Shown here: in pieces, positions 8,340 through 16,888 of the stretch | Layout: each line of letters opens with the position of its first letter | Numbering within the stretch: position 1 is the stretch's first letter | NCBI GenBank assembly: GCA_052387815.1 | Contig: JBQTIU010000049.1 | Coordinates: 1-64,000 of the forward strand | Direction: 5' to 3' | Length of the DNA stretch: 64,000 bases | Source: JBQTIU01 sp052387815 | Lineage (GTDB): Bacteria > Pseudomonadota > Alphaproteobacteria > CACIAM-22H2 | Made by a program: the position numbers and the translations under genes | Notes under the pieces: model-generated | What the model was told of the DNA's origin: nothing | Seen by the model: the letters and a program-made list of their open reading frames with translations, nothing else | Database searches by the model: none

Positions 8340-9389
8340 ATGTCCGGCCAACCGCAGGGATCCGCAAGCCGCATCGTCCGCCTCTTGGCGCTCGCGCTCG
8401 GGCTGTCGCTGGCGGCGGTGGGGACGGTGCCGGCGCAGACGGCGCCGAAATTCACCGCCAAGATCGGCCATCTCGAGGCGCCGACCCAGCCGCGCCACCG
8501 CGGCCTCGAAAAGGTCGCCGCGCTGGTCAAGGAGCGCACCCATGGCGAGGTCGAGTTCAAGCTGTTCCCCGCCTCGCAGCTCGGCAATGCACGGCAGATC
8601 AACGAGGGCGTCCAGTTCGGCTCGGTCGAGGGGACGGCCATGCCGGCGGCCTTCCTCGGCGGCTTCAATCCGACGGTCTCTATCCTCGATATCCCCTACC
8701 TCCTGCCCTCCGACCGCGCCCAGGCGCAGCGGCTGCGCGGGGGCGCGTTCGGCCAGGCCATCCTCGACAGCTTCGCCCAGCGCGGCTTCACCGCGCTCGT
8801 GCTGTGGCCGAACGGGCGCAAGCAGATCACCTCGAACAAGCCGCTCGCCTCGCTCGACTCGCTCAAGGGCCAGCGCTTCCGGGTGATGGACTCGAAAATC
8901 CTCATCGAGCAGTTCGGGGCGGTCGGCGCCTCGGCGATCTCCATCCCGTTCGGCGAGCTCTACACGGCGCTACAGACGGGCGTCGTCGACGGGCAGGAAA
9001 ACCCGCTCGATACCATCGCCACGATGAAATATTTCGAGGTCCAGAAACACCTGATCGTCACCGAGCATGGGGCGATGGAGGACGTGGTCCTGTTCAATCC
9101 CGGCTGGTGGCGCAGCCTGCCGCCGGGTCACCGCGACGCCATCGCCGGCGCCTTTCGCGAGGTTCGGCCGGAGGTCGAGCGCAACAAGGAGGCCGACCAG
9201 GAGACCGCGCTCGCCGCCATCAAGGGCGCGGGCGTCAACGTGCGGGTGGTCGACGAAGCGGAGCGCGCCAGGTTCCGCGAGACGATGTATCCGCGCGCCC
9301 AGGCCGCCTATATCGAGCGCGCCGGCGCCGAGGGGCAGAGGCTGATCGCCCTTTACGAAAGCGAGCTCCAAAAACTCGGCCTCAAGTGA
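8340..9389 (+). CDS. dctP: TRAP transporter substrate-binding protein, DctP family
   Basis: 349 residues with a signal peptide ending at VPAQTAP near residue 34. The body has the DctP-family pattern: KIGHLEAPTQPRHRGLEKVAALV, LFPASQLGN, the ligand-pocket region LKGQRFRVMDSKI and the strongly conserved GELYTALQTGVVDGQENP. It captures an organic acid or similar anion in the periplasm for the DctQM permease encoded next to it. GGAGGG stands nine bases before the ATG. The substrate is not predictable by eye. Confidence 0.92.
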   Translation: MSGQPQGSASRIVRLLALALGLSLAAVGTVPAQTAPKFTAKIGHLEAPTQPRHRGLEKVAALVKERTHGEVEFKLFPASQLGNARQINEGVQFGSVEGTAMPAAFLGGFNPTVSILDIPYLLPSDRAQAQRLRGGAFGQAILDSFAQRGFTALVLWPNGRKQITSNKPLASLDSLKGQRFRVMDSKILIEQFGAVGASAISIPFGELYTALQTGVVDGQENPLDTIATMKYFEVQKHLIVTEHGAMEDVVLFNPGWWRSLPPGHRDAIAGAFREVRPEVERNKEADQETALAAIKGAGVNVRVVDEAERARFRETMYPRAQAAYIERAGAEGQRLIALYESELQKLGLK

Positions 9390-9432
9390 CACCGACGGCG
9401 GTCACCCTTCCCGCCCCCGCACCCCCACCCTT

Positions 9433-9458
9433 CCCTTCCCCGCCCAAGGCGGGGGAGG
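9433..9458. repeat. GC-rich hairpin between dctP and dctQ
   Basis: CCCCGCC (9438-9444) and GGCGGGG (9448-9454) form a 7-bp stem with a 3-base loop, embedded in C/T-rich then A/G-rich arms that extend the pairing imperfectly. No T-run follows, so this looks like an intergenic palindromic element or an mRNA-stability hairpin rather than a factor-independent terminator. It could lower dctQM expression relative to dctP. Confidence 0.5.
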
Positions 9459-9488
9459 ATTAGGGACGGGGCCGCCGTCCCCTCGCCG

Positions 9489-9986
9489 ATGATCGAGCCG
9501 GTCCTCGCCGCCTTGCGCCTTGCCGAACGCGGCTGCCTCGCCGCGCTGATGATCGCCATGTCGGCGCTTTACACCTTCAACGTCGCCGTTCGTTTCCTCG
9601 TTCCCTCGCTGTCCTTCGCCTTCGCCTGGATCGACGAGGCGACGCTGTTCGCGCTCGCCTGGTCGGTGTTCCTCGGCCTCGGCCTCGCCCTCGAGCGCGG
9701 CCGCCACATCGCGCTCACCCGGCTCCTGGACGGGCTGGCGCGGGGCCCGCGGCGCCGGCTCATAGCGCTCATCAACCTCACCGGCCTCCTCTTCAGTCTC
9801 TACATCGCCAAGCTCGGCCTCGACATCACGCTGTTCGTGCTCGCCAGCGGCCAGACCAGCCCGACGCTCAACGTCTCGATGGCCTGGCTCTATGCGGCGG
9901 TGCCGATCGGGTTCGCGCTGTTGGGCCTGCGCTATCTCCTCGCGCTCGTCGGCCGCGGCGACCGCTTCGCGCTCGAGCACCGCTGA
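9489..9986 (+). CDS. dctQ: TRAP transporter small permease, DctQ family
   Basis: 165 residues with four hydrophobic segments (about residues 19-40, 50-70, 90-112, 130-152). The family signature FAWIDEATLFALAWSVFLGLGLALERGRHIALTRLLD is present between helices 2 and 3. It forms the membrane part of the TRAP transporter with DctM, driven by an ion gradient. Its stop overlaps the dctM start by one base (TGATG). Confidence 0.92.
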   Translation: MIEPVLAALRLAERGCLAALMIAMSALYTFNVAVRFLVPSLSFAFAWIDEATLFALAWSVFLGLGLALERGRHIALTRLLDGLARGPRRRLIALINLTGLLFSLYIAKLGLDITLFVLASGQTSPTLNVSMAWLYAAVPIGFALLGLRYLLALVGRGDRFALEHR

Positions 9987-11269
9987 TGCTCGTCGTCCTT
10001 TGTTGCCTGTTGGCGGTGGCGATGCTCGCCCTCGGCTTCGAGATGTTCCTGGTGATGAGCGTCCCGAGCCTGGTGGCGAAATTCGCCTATTACCCGTCCC
10101 TGCCGGACATCGTGATCGTCCAGAAAATGGTCGGCGGGGTGAACGTATCGACGCTGCTCGCTATCCCGTTCTTCATCTTCGCGGCGGACGTGATGGCCAG
10201 CGGCACGATCGCCGGCCGGCTCACCGCCCTCGTCCAGCGGCTGGTGGGCCACTATCCCGGCGGCGTCGGTCACGCCGCGGTCGGTTCGTGCATGGCGTTC
10301 GGGTCGGTATGCGGGTCGGCGCCGGCGACGGTCGCGGCGCTCGGTCGGCTGTTGTACCCGGAACTCGTGCGCGCCGGATACCGCGACAGGTTCGGGCTCG
10401 GGCTCGTCGCCGCCAGCGCCGAAACCGCGCTCCTCATCCCACCCAGCATCACTTTGCTGATTTACGGCTGGCTCACCGGCACCTCGATCAGGGACCTGTT
10501 CGCCGGCGGCCTCGTAGTCGGCACCGTCCTCGGGTTCGCCTTCATGGTCCTCGTCCAGTGGGAGACGTGGCGGAGCGGCGCGCGCCCGGCCCCGGCCCCT
10601 GAGCCGGGGCAGCGCCTTGCCGCCCTCGAGGGCGCCGGGCTCGCGCTCGGGCTGCCGCTCATCATCCTCGGCGGGATCTATTCCGGCGTGTTCACCGCCA
10701 CCGAGGCGGCGGCGGTGAGCGCGCTCTATGCGCTGTGCGTCGAGATGGGGATCTACCGCTCGTTCGGCCCGCGCCGGCTGGTGCGGATCGCCGAGCAGAG
10801 CGCGGTCACCGTCACCGTCGTCTTCATGCTGCTGGCGGCGGGATCGCTGGTCGCCTATCTCATCACGCTCGCCGAGGCGCCGAACGCGCTCACCGCGTTC
10901 TTGCAGAACCACCAGTTCAACCCCGTCATGTTCCTGTTGGCGGTCAACGTCCTGTTCTTCGTCGCCGGCATGTTCATCGATCCCAACTCGATCCTGCTCG
11001 TCCTCGTCCCGACCCTGTTCCCGGCGGCCGTGGCGCTGGGCATCGACCCGATCCATTTCGGCCTGGTGGTGTGCCTCAACATTTGCATCGGCATGATCAC
11101 GCCGCCCTTCGGGCTCGACCTGTTCGTCGCCTCCTCGACGCTCGATCGGCCGGTCGAGGCGATCGTCGCCGGCATCTGGCCGTTCGCCGGCGTCAATCTC
11201 GTCGTCCTGGCCCTGATCACCTACGTCCCGGAGATATCGACGATCCTGCCGCGCCTGCTGCGCGGCTGA
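9986..11269 (+). CDS. dctM: TRAP transporter large permease, DctM family
   Basis: 427 residues with about 12 hydrophobic segments. DctM landmarks include LAIPFFIFAADVMASG, GSVCGSAPATVAALGRLLYPELVRAGY, ETALLIPPSITLLIYGWLTGTSI, IYSGVFTATEAAAVSALYAL and CIGMITPPFGLDLFVAS. It is the transport channel of the dctPQM system. Translation is coupled to dctQ. Its last ~49 bases overlap the end of the convergent ATPase gene on the other strand. Confidence 0.94.
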   Translation: MLVVLCCLLAVAMLALGFEMFLVMSVPSLVAKFAYYPSLPDIVIVQKMVGGVNVSTLLAIPFFIFAADVMASGTIAGRLTALVQRLVGHYPGGVGHAAVGSCMAFGSVCGSAPATVAALGRLLYPELVRAGYRDRFGLGLVAASAETALLIPPSITLLIYGWLTGTSIRDLFAGGLVVGTVLGFAFMVLVQWETWRSGARPAPAPEPGQRLAALEGAGLALGLPLIILGGIYSGVFTATEAAAVSALYALCVEMGIYRSFGPRRLVRIAEQSAVTVTVVFMLLAAGSLVAYLITLAEAPNALTAFLQNHQFNPVMFLLAVNVLFFVAGMFIDPNSILLVLVPTLFPAAVALGIDPIHFGLVVCLNICIGMITPPFGLDLFVASSTLDRPVEAIVAGIWPFAGVNLVVLALITYVPEISTILPRLLRG

Positions 11270-12504
11270 CGCGAAGACCCGCGGTCGTCAACCGCCCCCG
11301 GGAGTTTTTCGAACAGATCGTCTTCCTTGATCTGCAAGTCCAGCTTCGCGGAGTCGGGTGCGAGCCGGTCCTTGCGGAGCAGGTCTCCCGCGGTGTGGAG
11401 CTGGTCCTGGACCGCCCTCTTCGCCGCCTTGTCGATCGGCGCGATCTCGGTTTCGCCATCCATGCCGCGCACGGCGATCAGGCTCGCGGCATCGATCGCC
11501 GAATGGTCGAGCAAGTCCGGGCTGTGGGTCGCCGCGATCACCTGCTCGTGCCTCGAAGCCTCCAGAAGCGCGTCCATGACAATGCTCGCGGCGCCGGGAT
11601 GGATTGTGGCCTCTGGCTCCTCGATGGCGACCAACGCGGCAGGCCCGGCCTCCCCGCCCCGCCCCTGGAACAAGGCGGCCAGCACGCCCAGCGATCTCAA
11701 GGTGCCATCGGACATGGCGCTGGCGTAAAAGCGCCATGCCTGCCTGGTTTTCTCGACCTTTTGCCGGAACTCGAGCGTTTCCCTGGGCCCCAGGTCCTTG
11801 TAGTCGACGGCTTCGATGCCGGGCACGATGCGGCGCAGATAGTCCTTGATGCGCGCGAAGGCGGCCGGCCGCTCGGTCCGCAGTCGCCGCAGCACGGCGG
11901 CGACATTGGCGCCATCCGGCCGCAGGCTTTGCCCCGTGTCGTGCGGCTGCGGCTCGCGGATGGCGACCGGATTGATGTTATAAAAACCCATCGTCGACAA
12001 GGCATCGAACAAGCGCCGGAACGTGGAATCGCCGGAGGCGGCGGTCAAGAACAGGCGGTTGGCGACCGTCGCCGGCGGCTGTTTCAGATGCTCGCTGGCC
12101 GCAACCACCTTGCCGCGCCGCACCTTGTAAAAGGCCGGCTCCAGGCCGCCGTTCGACACCGAGGCCTGTTCCTGCTGAACTTCGAAGCCGCCGTTCGGAA
12201 GTGCGCCCACTTGGAAGGCGAACGCGCCGTTGATCCCACTCGCCAAATCGGTGCGCAAGGAAATCGCGAAATGGGTCGGGTGCCCGCCCGAGCGCCGGCG
12301 CACTTCTCCGATGCCGCCGCGCTGCCTGAACGCATGGTCCAAGGTCGCGTTCAAGGCGTCGCCCACCAGCCGCAGCGCATCGATGAAATTGCTTTTTCCG
12401 GCGCCGTTCGGACCGACCAGGATCGACAGCGGGCCCAAGTCGATCTTGCAGTGCCCGATGCTCTTGTAGTTCCGCAGAACGACACGTCGAAGCAGGATCG
12501 GCAT
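11221..12504 (-). CDS. AAA ATPase of the RecF/OLD-like (AAA_21, COG4637-type) group
   Basis: 427 residues. The N-terminus LLRRVVLRNYKSIGHCKIDLGPLSILVGPNGAGKSNFIDAL carries the Walker A motif. ASAMSDGTLRSLGVLAALF resembles the ABC signature region, ALVAIEEPEATIHPGA is the Walker B, and VIAATHSPDLLDH is the switch histidine motif. Such lone ATPases resemble phage-resistance or DNA-repair-linked proteins, but the function is unknown. The family-like sequence seems to stop near LQIKEDDLFEKL; the last ~27 residues are antisense to dctM and may be read-through. The partner gene (DUF4276) that often follows this family is absent. Confidence 0.8.
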   Translation of the reverse strand: MPILLRRVVLRNYKSIGHCKIDLGPLSILVGPNGAGKSNFIDALRLVGDALNATLDHAFRQRGGIGEVRRRSGGHPTHFAISLRTDLASGINGAFAFQVGALPNGGFEVQQEQASVSNGGLEPAFYKVRRGKVVAASEHLKQPPATVANRLFLTAASGDSTFRRLFDALSTMGFYNINPVAIREPQPHDTGQSLRPDGANVAAVLRRLRTERPAAFARIKDYLRRIVPGIEAVDYKDLGPRETLEFRQKVEKTRQAWRFYASAMSDGTLRSLGVLAALFQGRGGEAGPAALVAIEEPEATIHPGAASIVMDALLEASRHEQVIAATHSPDLLDHSAIDAASLIAVRGMDGETEIAPIDKAAKRAVQDQLHTAGDLLRKDRLAPDSAKLDLQIKEDDLFEKLPGAVDDRGSSRQPRSRRGRIVDISGT

Positions 12505-12525
12505 CGGGGCCCGCCCGCGCCACCG

Positions 12526-13395
12526 CTAATCGTTCACCACGAGACGCATCAGGCTCGAGGTGTCCCAGCGCCCGCCGCCCAGCCCCTGCACCTGGGCGTA
12601 GAACTGGTCGATGAGCGCGGTCACCGGCAGGCGGGCCTTGTTGCGCCTGGCTTCGGTGAGACACATATCGAGATCCTTGCGCATCCAGTCGACCGCAAAG
12701 CCGAAATCGTATTTGCCGGCGACCATCGTCCTGGCGCGGTTATCCATCTGCCAGGACTGCGCCGCCCCCTTGGCGATCACCGCCAGGACCTTGTCCGGGT
12801 CGAGCCCCGCCTTGAGCGCGAAATTGAGGCCCTCGGCCAGACCCTGGACGAGGCCGGCGATGCAGATCTGATTGACCATCTTGGTGAGCTGGCCGGCGCC
12901 GGCCGGGCCGATGCGGGCCGCCGCCTTGGCATAGACCGCGATGACCGGCTCGGCGCGAGCGAAGGTCGCGGGCTCGCCGCCGACCATGATCGATAGCTGC
13001 CCCGTCTGCGCGCCGGCCTGGCCGCCCGATACCGGCGCATCGAGGAACCCGAGACCCCGTTTCCTCGCCTCGGCCTCAAGCTCGCGGGCGACCTTGGCCG
13101 AGGCGGTCGTGTGGTCGACGAAGATCGCGCCTTTGTCCATGCCGGCGAACGCGCCCGCCTCGCCGAGCACCACCGCGCGCAGATCCTCGTCATTGCCCAC
13201 GCAGGCGAACACGAACTCGGCGCCGGCGGCCGCGGCGGCCGGGGACGAGGCATGGCGGCCACCGTGCTTGGTCACCCAATCGGCGGCCTTTTTTGCGGTG
13301 CGGTTATAGACCGTGACGTCGTGGCTGGCGGCGGCCAAGTGGCCGGCCATCGGAAACCCCATCACCCCCAGTCCCAAGAACGCGACTTTGGCCAT
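12526..13395 (-). CDS. NAD(P)-dependent beta-hydroxyacid dehydrogenase (3-hydroxyisobutyrate dehydrogenase family)
   Basis: 289 residues. The Rossmann motif FLGLGVMGFPMAGHLA opens the protein, DAPVSGGQAGAQTGQLSIMVGG is the family substrate-binding signature, and GAGQLTKMVNQICIAG carries the catalytic lysine region. Relatives oxidise 3-hydroxyisobutyrate or reduce tartronate semialdehyde or succinic semialdehyde; the exact substrate is not clear. It lies 21 bases upstream of the ATPase gene on the same strand, but the functions do not obviously match. Confidence 0.88.
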   Translation of the reverse strand: MAKVAFLGLGVMGFPMAGHLAAASHDVTVYNRTAKKAADWVTKHGGRHASSPAAAAAGAEFVFACVGNDEDLRAVVLGEAGAFAGMDKGAIFVDHTTASAKVARELEAEARKRGLGFLDAPVSGGQAGAQTGQLSIMVGGEPATFARAEPVIAVYAKAAARIGPAGAGQLTKMVNQICIAGLVQGLAEGLNFALKAGLDPDKVLAVIAKGAAQSWQMDNRARTMVAGKYDFGFAVDWMRKDLDMCLTEARRNKARLPVTALIDQFYAQVQGLGGGRWDTSSLMRLVVND

Positions 13396-13512
13396 ATCTC
13401 ATGCACTCCCGCCGGTCGTCCGAAGCCGGCGCGATGATAACTTCCGAGCCGGGCGCCAGCAACGAATACGATCGGCTTTCAGCCGACCGCGAACGACCGC
13501 CCGCGTCGGCGG

Positions 13513-13542
13513 AAAAAAAGGGGCGGGTCAGTGACCCGCCCC
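13513..13542 (-). terminator. Intrinsic terminator of groES
   Basis: A perfect 11-bp inverted repeat (GGGGCGGGTCA, one-base loop, TGACCCGCCCC) at 13520-13542 is flanked on the plus strand by seven A residues at 13513-13519. On the minus strand this is a GC-rich hairpin followed by T7, a classic factor-independent terminator, about 60 bases after the groES stop. Confidence 0.85.
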
Positions 13543-13603
13543 GTCGGCCGAGATCGCGCCAAGCCGCGCGACCGTTTGGTCGGTTTCGCGTCTCGCGATA
13601 GCG

Positions 13604-13891
13604 TCAGGCGATGACGCCCATGATGTCGGATTCCTTCATGATCAGAAGATCATTGCCGTCGATCTTGACCTCGGTGCCCGACCACTTGCCGTAGAGGATC
13701 TTGTCGCCGACCTTGACCCCCATCGGCTGCAGCTTGCCGTCCTCGCCGCGGGCGCCGGGGCCCACCGCGATGATCTTGCCTTCCATCGGCTTTTCCTTGG
13801 CGGTGTCGGGAATGATGATCCCGCCCTTGGTCTTTTCCTCGACATCGAGGGCCTCGACGACCACGCGGTCGTGCAATGGACGAATCTTCAT
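13604..13891 (-). CDS. groES: Co-chaperonin GroES (Cpn10)
   Basis: 95 residues with the full Cpn10 pattern: MKIRPLHDRVVVEALDVEEKTKGGIIIPDTAKEKP (mobile loop), GKIIAVGPGARGEDG, VKVGDKILYGKWSGTEVKIDG and LLIMKESDIMGVI. It caps GroEL. The ATG at 13891 has GGGAGA upstream and matches the family N-terminus, so the longer frame from 13927 is not used. No groEL lies on either side: an intrinsic terminator follows directly and hflX is upstream. It is therefore monocistronic here, which is unusual for groES. Confidence 0.95.
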   Translation of the reverse strand: MKIRPLHDRVVVEALDVEEKTKGGIIIPDTAKEKPMEGKIIAVGPGARGEDGKLQPMGVKVGDKILYGKWSGTEVKIDGNDLLIMKESDIMGVIA

Positions 13892-13947
13892 CCGTATCTC
13901 CCTGGGAACGGCGAGTGCCGTTCGCACTCTCTAGGGTGAAGGCCAGT

Positions 13948-13976
13948 CGTTTAACGGCCCCTGCCGCGGCTGTCAA
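13948..13976 (-). promoter_or_regulatory. Sigma-70-like promoter of groES
   Basis: On the minus strand a perfect TTGACA (13976-13971) is separated by 17 bases from TAAACG (13953-13948), about 57 bases before the groES start. Between promoter and start lies an inverted repeat GAGTGC-N5-GCACTC, which has the opposite arm order to the CIRCE heat-shock operator. Confidence 0.55.
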
Positions 13977-14097
13977 CAGCAATGCGCGACTTCACACAAG
14001 CGATCGGCAATGAGGCGGTCTCGAGATCGCCGCCGGCCAGGGATGGCCCGGTTGCGGCCGCCCCTCAAGGCCGATTTTCCGGCCGCACAGCCGAAGG

Positions 14098-15423
14098 TCA
14101 ACCCCCGGCCGGCGCGGAATTCCGGCGATGCTCGAAGCGCGCGCGCTCGGCCGGGTCGAGGCTGATCGTAAGCCGCGTCTGCCCGTCCGCTTCGGCGCGG
14201 GCCAGCACCTGGCCATGGGCATAGAGCCAGGCGATTGCCGCCCCGTCGCTGCTGGCGAGCGAAACTTCGACCGTTTCACGCGCCCCCGCAAGCCGGTCGT
14301 CCAAGAGCCGCAGAAGCCGCTCGCACCCGTCGCCGTTGAGCGCGGAAACGGGCACCGCGTGCCCGTTGCGGGCCGCCTGGTTGAGGACGACCTCGCGCCG
14401 TTCCGGGTCCAACAGGTCGGTCTTGTTGAGGACCTCGACCAGGCCGCGCTCGACCGCCTCGCCGAGATCGAGCTCCTCGAGCACGCGATGGACATCCTCG
14501 CGCTGCGCCTCGGTCTCGGGATGGGCGATGTCGCGGACATGGACCACGAGGTCGGCGGCGCGCACCTCTTCGAGCGTGGCGCGGAACGCCGCCACGAGAT
14601 CGGTCGGCAGGTCGGCGATGAATCCCACCGTGTCGGACAGGATGGCCCTGCGCCCCGAGGGCAGGGCGAGCACGCGCATCGTCGGGTCGAGGGTGGCGAA
14701 CAGCATGTCCGCGGCCCTCACCCGGGCCCCGACCAAGCGGTTGAACAGCGTCGATTTGCCGGCATTCGTATAGCCCACGAGCGCGACCACGGGATACGGC
14801 ACGCGTCGGCGCGCCCGGCGGTGGAGTCCGCGTGTGCGCTTGACGCCCCCGAGTTCGACTTTGAGCTTGGCGATGCGATCGCCGATGATGCGGCGGTCCG
14901 ATTCGAGCTGGGTCTCGCCGGGTCCGGCGAGGAAGCCGAATCCGCCGCGCTGGCGCTCGAGGTGCGTCCAGGTGCGCACGAGCCGGCTGCGCTGGTAGGT
15001 GAGTTGGGCGAGCTCGACCTGCAGCCGGCCTTCCGCGGTCCGTGCCCGGGCGCCGAAGATCTCCAGGATCAAGCCGGTGCGGTCGATCACCTTGCATTTC
15101 CAGGCGCGCTCGAGGTTGCGCTGCTGAACCGGCGACAACGCGCCGTCGATCACCGCCACCTCGATCCCCAGCCCGGCGACCGCCGCCCCCAGGCGTTCGA
15201 CCACGCCCTGCCCCAACAGGGTCGCCGGCCGAAACGCCGCACGCCGCACCACCTCGGCATGCACGACCTCGATGTCGATGGCGCGCACCAGCCCGACCGC
15301 CTCGGCGAGCTGCGCCGAGGGCGGACGGGCGGTGCCGCGAGCCGACCTCAGCGCCGGATGAACGACGAGTGCGCGCCCGCTGCCGTTGCCGGTCGCGGTG
15401 GGCCCCGACCGACGCCCGCTCAC
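14098..15423 (-). CDS. hflX: Ribosome-associated GTPase HflX
   Basis: 441 residues. The N-terminal HflX domain includes DGALSPVQQRNLERAWKCKVIDRTGLILEIF and the conserved GFGFLAGPGETQLESDRRII. The GTPase domain has the P-loop VALVGYTNAGKSTLFNRL, DTVGFIADLP (G3) and NKTD (G4). HflX splits or rescues stalled and heat-damaged ribosomes. I chose GTG 15423, one base after the hfq stop, because the longer in-frame reading would overlap hfq. The hfq-hflX pairing is conserved in proteobacteria. Confidence 0.95.
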   Translation of the reverse strand: MSGRRSGPTATGNGSGRALVVHPALRSARGTARPPSAQLAEAVGLVRAIDIEVVHAEVVRRAAFRPATLLGQGVVERLGAAVAGLGIEVAVIDGALSPVQQRNLERAWKCKVIDRTGLILEIFGARARTAEGRLQVELAQLTYQRSRLVRTWTHLERQRGGFGFLAGPGETQLESDRRIIGDRIAKLKVELGGVKRTRGLHRRARRRVPYPVVALVGYTNAGKSTLFNRLVGARVRAADMLFATLDPTMRVLALPSGRRAILSDTVGFIADLPTDLVAAFRATLEEVRAADLVVHVRDIAHPETEAQREDVHRVLEELDLGEAVERGLVEVLNKTDLLDPERREVVLNQAARNGHAVPVSALNGDGCERLLRLLDDRLAGARETVEVSLASSDGAAIAWLYAHGQVLARAEADGQTRLTISLDPAERARFEHRRNSAPAGG

Positions 15424-15424
15424 C

Positions 15425-15682
15425 TCACCCTCGCCCTTCGGCGCCTTCCTTGTCGCCTTCGAAGAGCTGGATCGGAGCGGTCGGCATGACCGTCGAGATG
15501 GCGTGTTTGTACACGAGCTGCGAGTGGCCATCGCGGCGCAGCAGGATCGAGAAATTGTCGAACCAGGTGATAATCCCCTGGAGCTTGACGCCGTTGACGA
15601 GAAAGATGGTCACTGGGCTTTTGTTCTTGCGGATGTAGTTGAGGAAGACGTCCTGCACGTTTTGGGGCTTTTCGTTGGTCAT
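15425..15682 (-). CDS. hfq: RNA chaperone Hfq
   Basis: 85 residues: QNVQDVFLNYIRKNKSPVTIFLVNGVKLQGIITWFDNFSILL is Sm1 and the HSQLVYKHAISTVMP segment carries Sm2 (YKHA). The hexamer binds small RNAs and mRNAs. Two in-frame ATGs (15688 and 15682) follow AAGGGA; I chose 15682 because MTNEKPQNVQDVF matches the family length and leaves a nine-base spacing. The acidic tail (EGDKEGAEGRG) is short. It is the first gene of the hfq-hflX unit; about 280 bases without a gene lie upstream. Confidence 0.96.
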   Translation of the reverse strand: MTNEKPQNVQDVFLNYIRKNKSPVTIFLVNGVKLQGIITWFDNFSILLRRDGHSQLVYKHAISTVMPTAPIQLFEGDKEGAEGRG

Positions 15683-15967
15683 CGGCATGCTTCCCTTTAT
15701 CGGTATTATTGGAGCCGAATGTTCGGCCCTGGACTGCCCGGTGGCCGGGTCGCTCATCGACAGGCGCCCAGCCGCCAAATCGCACATCGAATAGATAGGT
15801 CGTTCGGGGATAGTTTACAGGCCCTGCGGGAAGGCGGCGAGCCCGGTCAGATCCGGGACTCAGGAGCGCAGGGCAACGCATTGAAATTCCTAGATGTCCG
15901 TCCCTTCCGCCGGCGCGGGCCCGCGGCCCGAGAGCGGGCGGGTTCGGGCCACCCCGCACGCCATCGA

Positions 15968-16852
15968 TCATGGCGCCCCCCCGGCGCCCGCAGTGGGCGC
16001 GCGAGGACCGGCCATGTAATCGAGGTAGAGGTCGCGCAGCCGGCGGGCCAGCGACCCCGCTCGCCCATTGCCGATCGCGTGGTCGTCGATCCGGGTCACC
16101 GCCAAAACGCGGGCCGTCGTGCCGGTGAGGAAGGCCTCGCGCGCCGCCTTCGCCTCATCGAGCGAGAACGGCCGCTCGACGACGCCGAGCCCGTGGGCGC
16201 GCGCGAGTTCGATCACGCGCATGCGGGTGATGCCGCCGAGGATCGCGGGCCCGAGCGGATGGGTCACCAGCTCGCCGTCCCGGGTCACGATCCAGGCATT
16301 GTTCGAGGCCCCTTCGGTCACCGTCCCGTCGGGGCGCACGAACCAGGCCTCGAAGGCGCCGGCCTCCCGCGCCGCCTGCTTCGCCAGCACGTTGGGGAGG
16401 AGCGCGACCGATTTGATATCGCAGCGGCCCCAGCGGAGGTCGGGGACGCTCAACACCGTAACGCCGTCCTCGACCAAGCTCGCGGCCTGCCGCCGATCGC
16501 GCCGCGCGGTCATGACCACCGATGTCCGGCTCAGCGCGGGAAACGAGTGCTCGCGGGGCGCCACGCCGCGGGTCATCTGCATATAGAGGATGCCATCGAC
16601 GACGCCATTGCGGCGGACGACCTCGCGCGTGATCTGGGCCAGGGACCGGCGCGACATCGCCGGCGCGATTCTGAGCTCGCGCAAGTTGTGGGCGAGCCGG
16701 TCGAGATGCGGCCCCTCGTCGACGAAGCGCCCGTTGGCGAGGGCGATGACCTCATAGACGCCGTCGGCGAACTGGTAGCCGCGGTCCTCGATGTGCGCCG
16801 CCGCCTCGCGGTGGAGCACATAGCGGCCGTTGACAAAGGCGATCCGGGACAT
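15968..16852 (-). CDS. dat: D-amino-acid aminotransferase-like class IV PLP enzyme
   Basis: 294 residues of fold-type IV. The start AFVNGRYVLHREAAAHIEDRGYQFADGVYEVIAL, the PLP lysine in GRCDIKSVALLPNVLAKQAA, and EGASNNAWIV with GGITRMRVIELA match the D-alanine aminotransferase branch. It interconverts D-Ala and D-Glu precursors or related amino acids with 2-oxo acids. The position between trkA and hfq is the usual one in alphaproteobacteria. Branched-chain or aminodeoxychorismate activity cannot be excluded by eye. Confidence 0.87.
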   Translation of the reverse strand: MSRIAFVNGRYVLHREAAAHIEDRGYQFADGVYEVIALANGRFVDEGPHLDRLAHNLRELRIAPAMSRRSLAQITREVVRRNGVVDGILYMQMTRGVAPREHSFPALSRTSVVMTARRDRRQAASLVEDGVTVLSVPDLRWGRCDIKSVALLPNVLAKQAAREAGAFEAWFVRPDGTVTEGASNNAWIVTRDGELVTHPLGPAILGGITRMRVIELARAHGLGVVERPFSLDEAKAAREAFLTGTTARVLAVTRIDDHAIGNGRAGSLARRLRDLYLDYMAGPRAPTAGAGGAP

Positions 16853-16888
16853 GGGCCTCGCTGATGGCGGCCGAAACGGCGGGCGGTC

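Noticed and set aside
9433..9458. Factor-independent terminator after dctP
   Set aside because: The hairpin lacks a following T-run, and dctQM continue the same transporter operon.
13908..13935. CIRCE heat-shock operator at groES
   Set aside because: The inverted repeat has GAGTGC first and GCACTC second, the reverse of the CIRCE arm order, and a 5-base rather than 9-base spacer.
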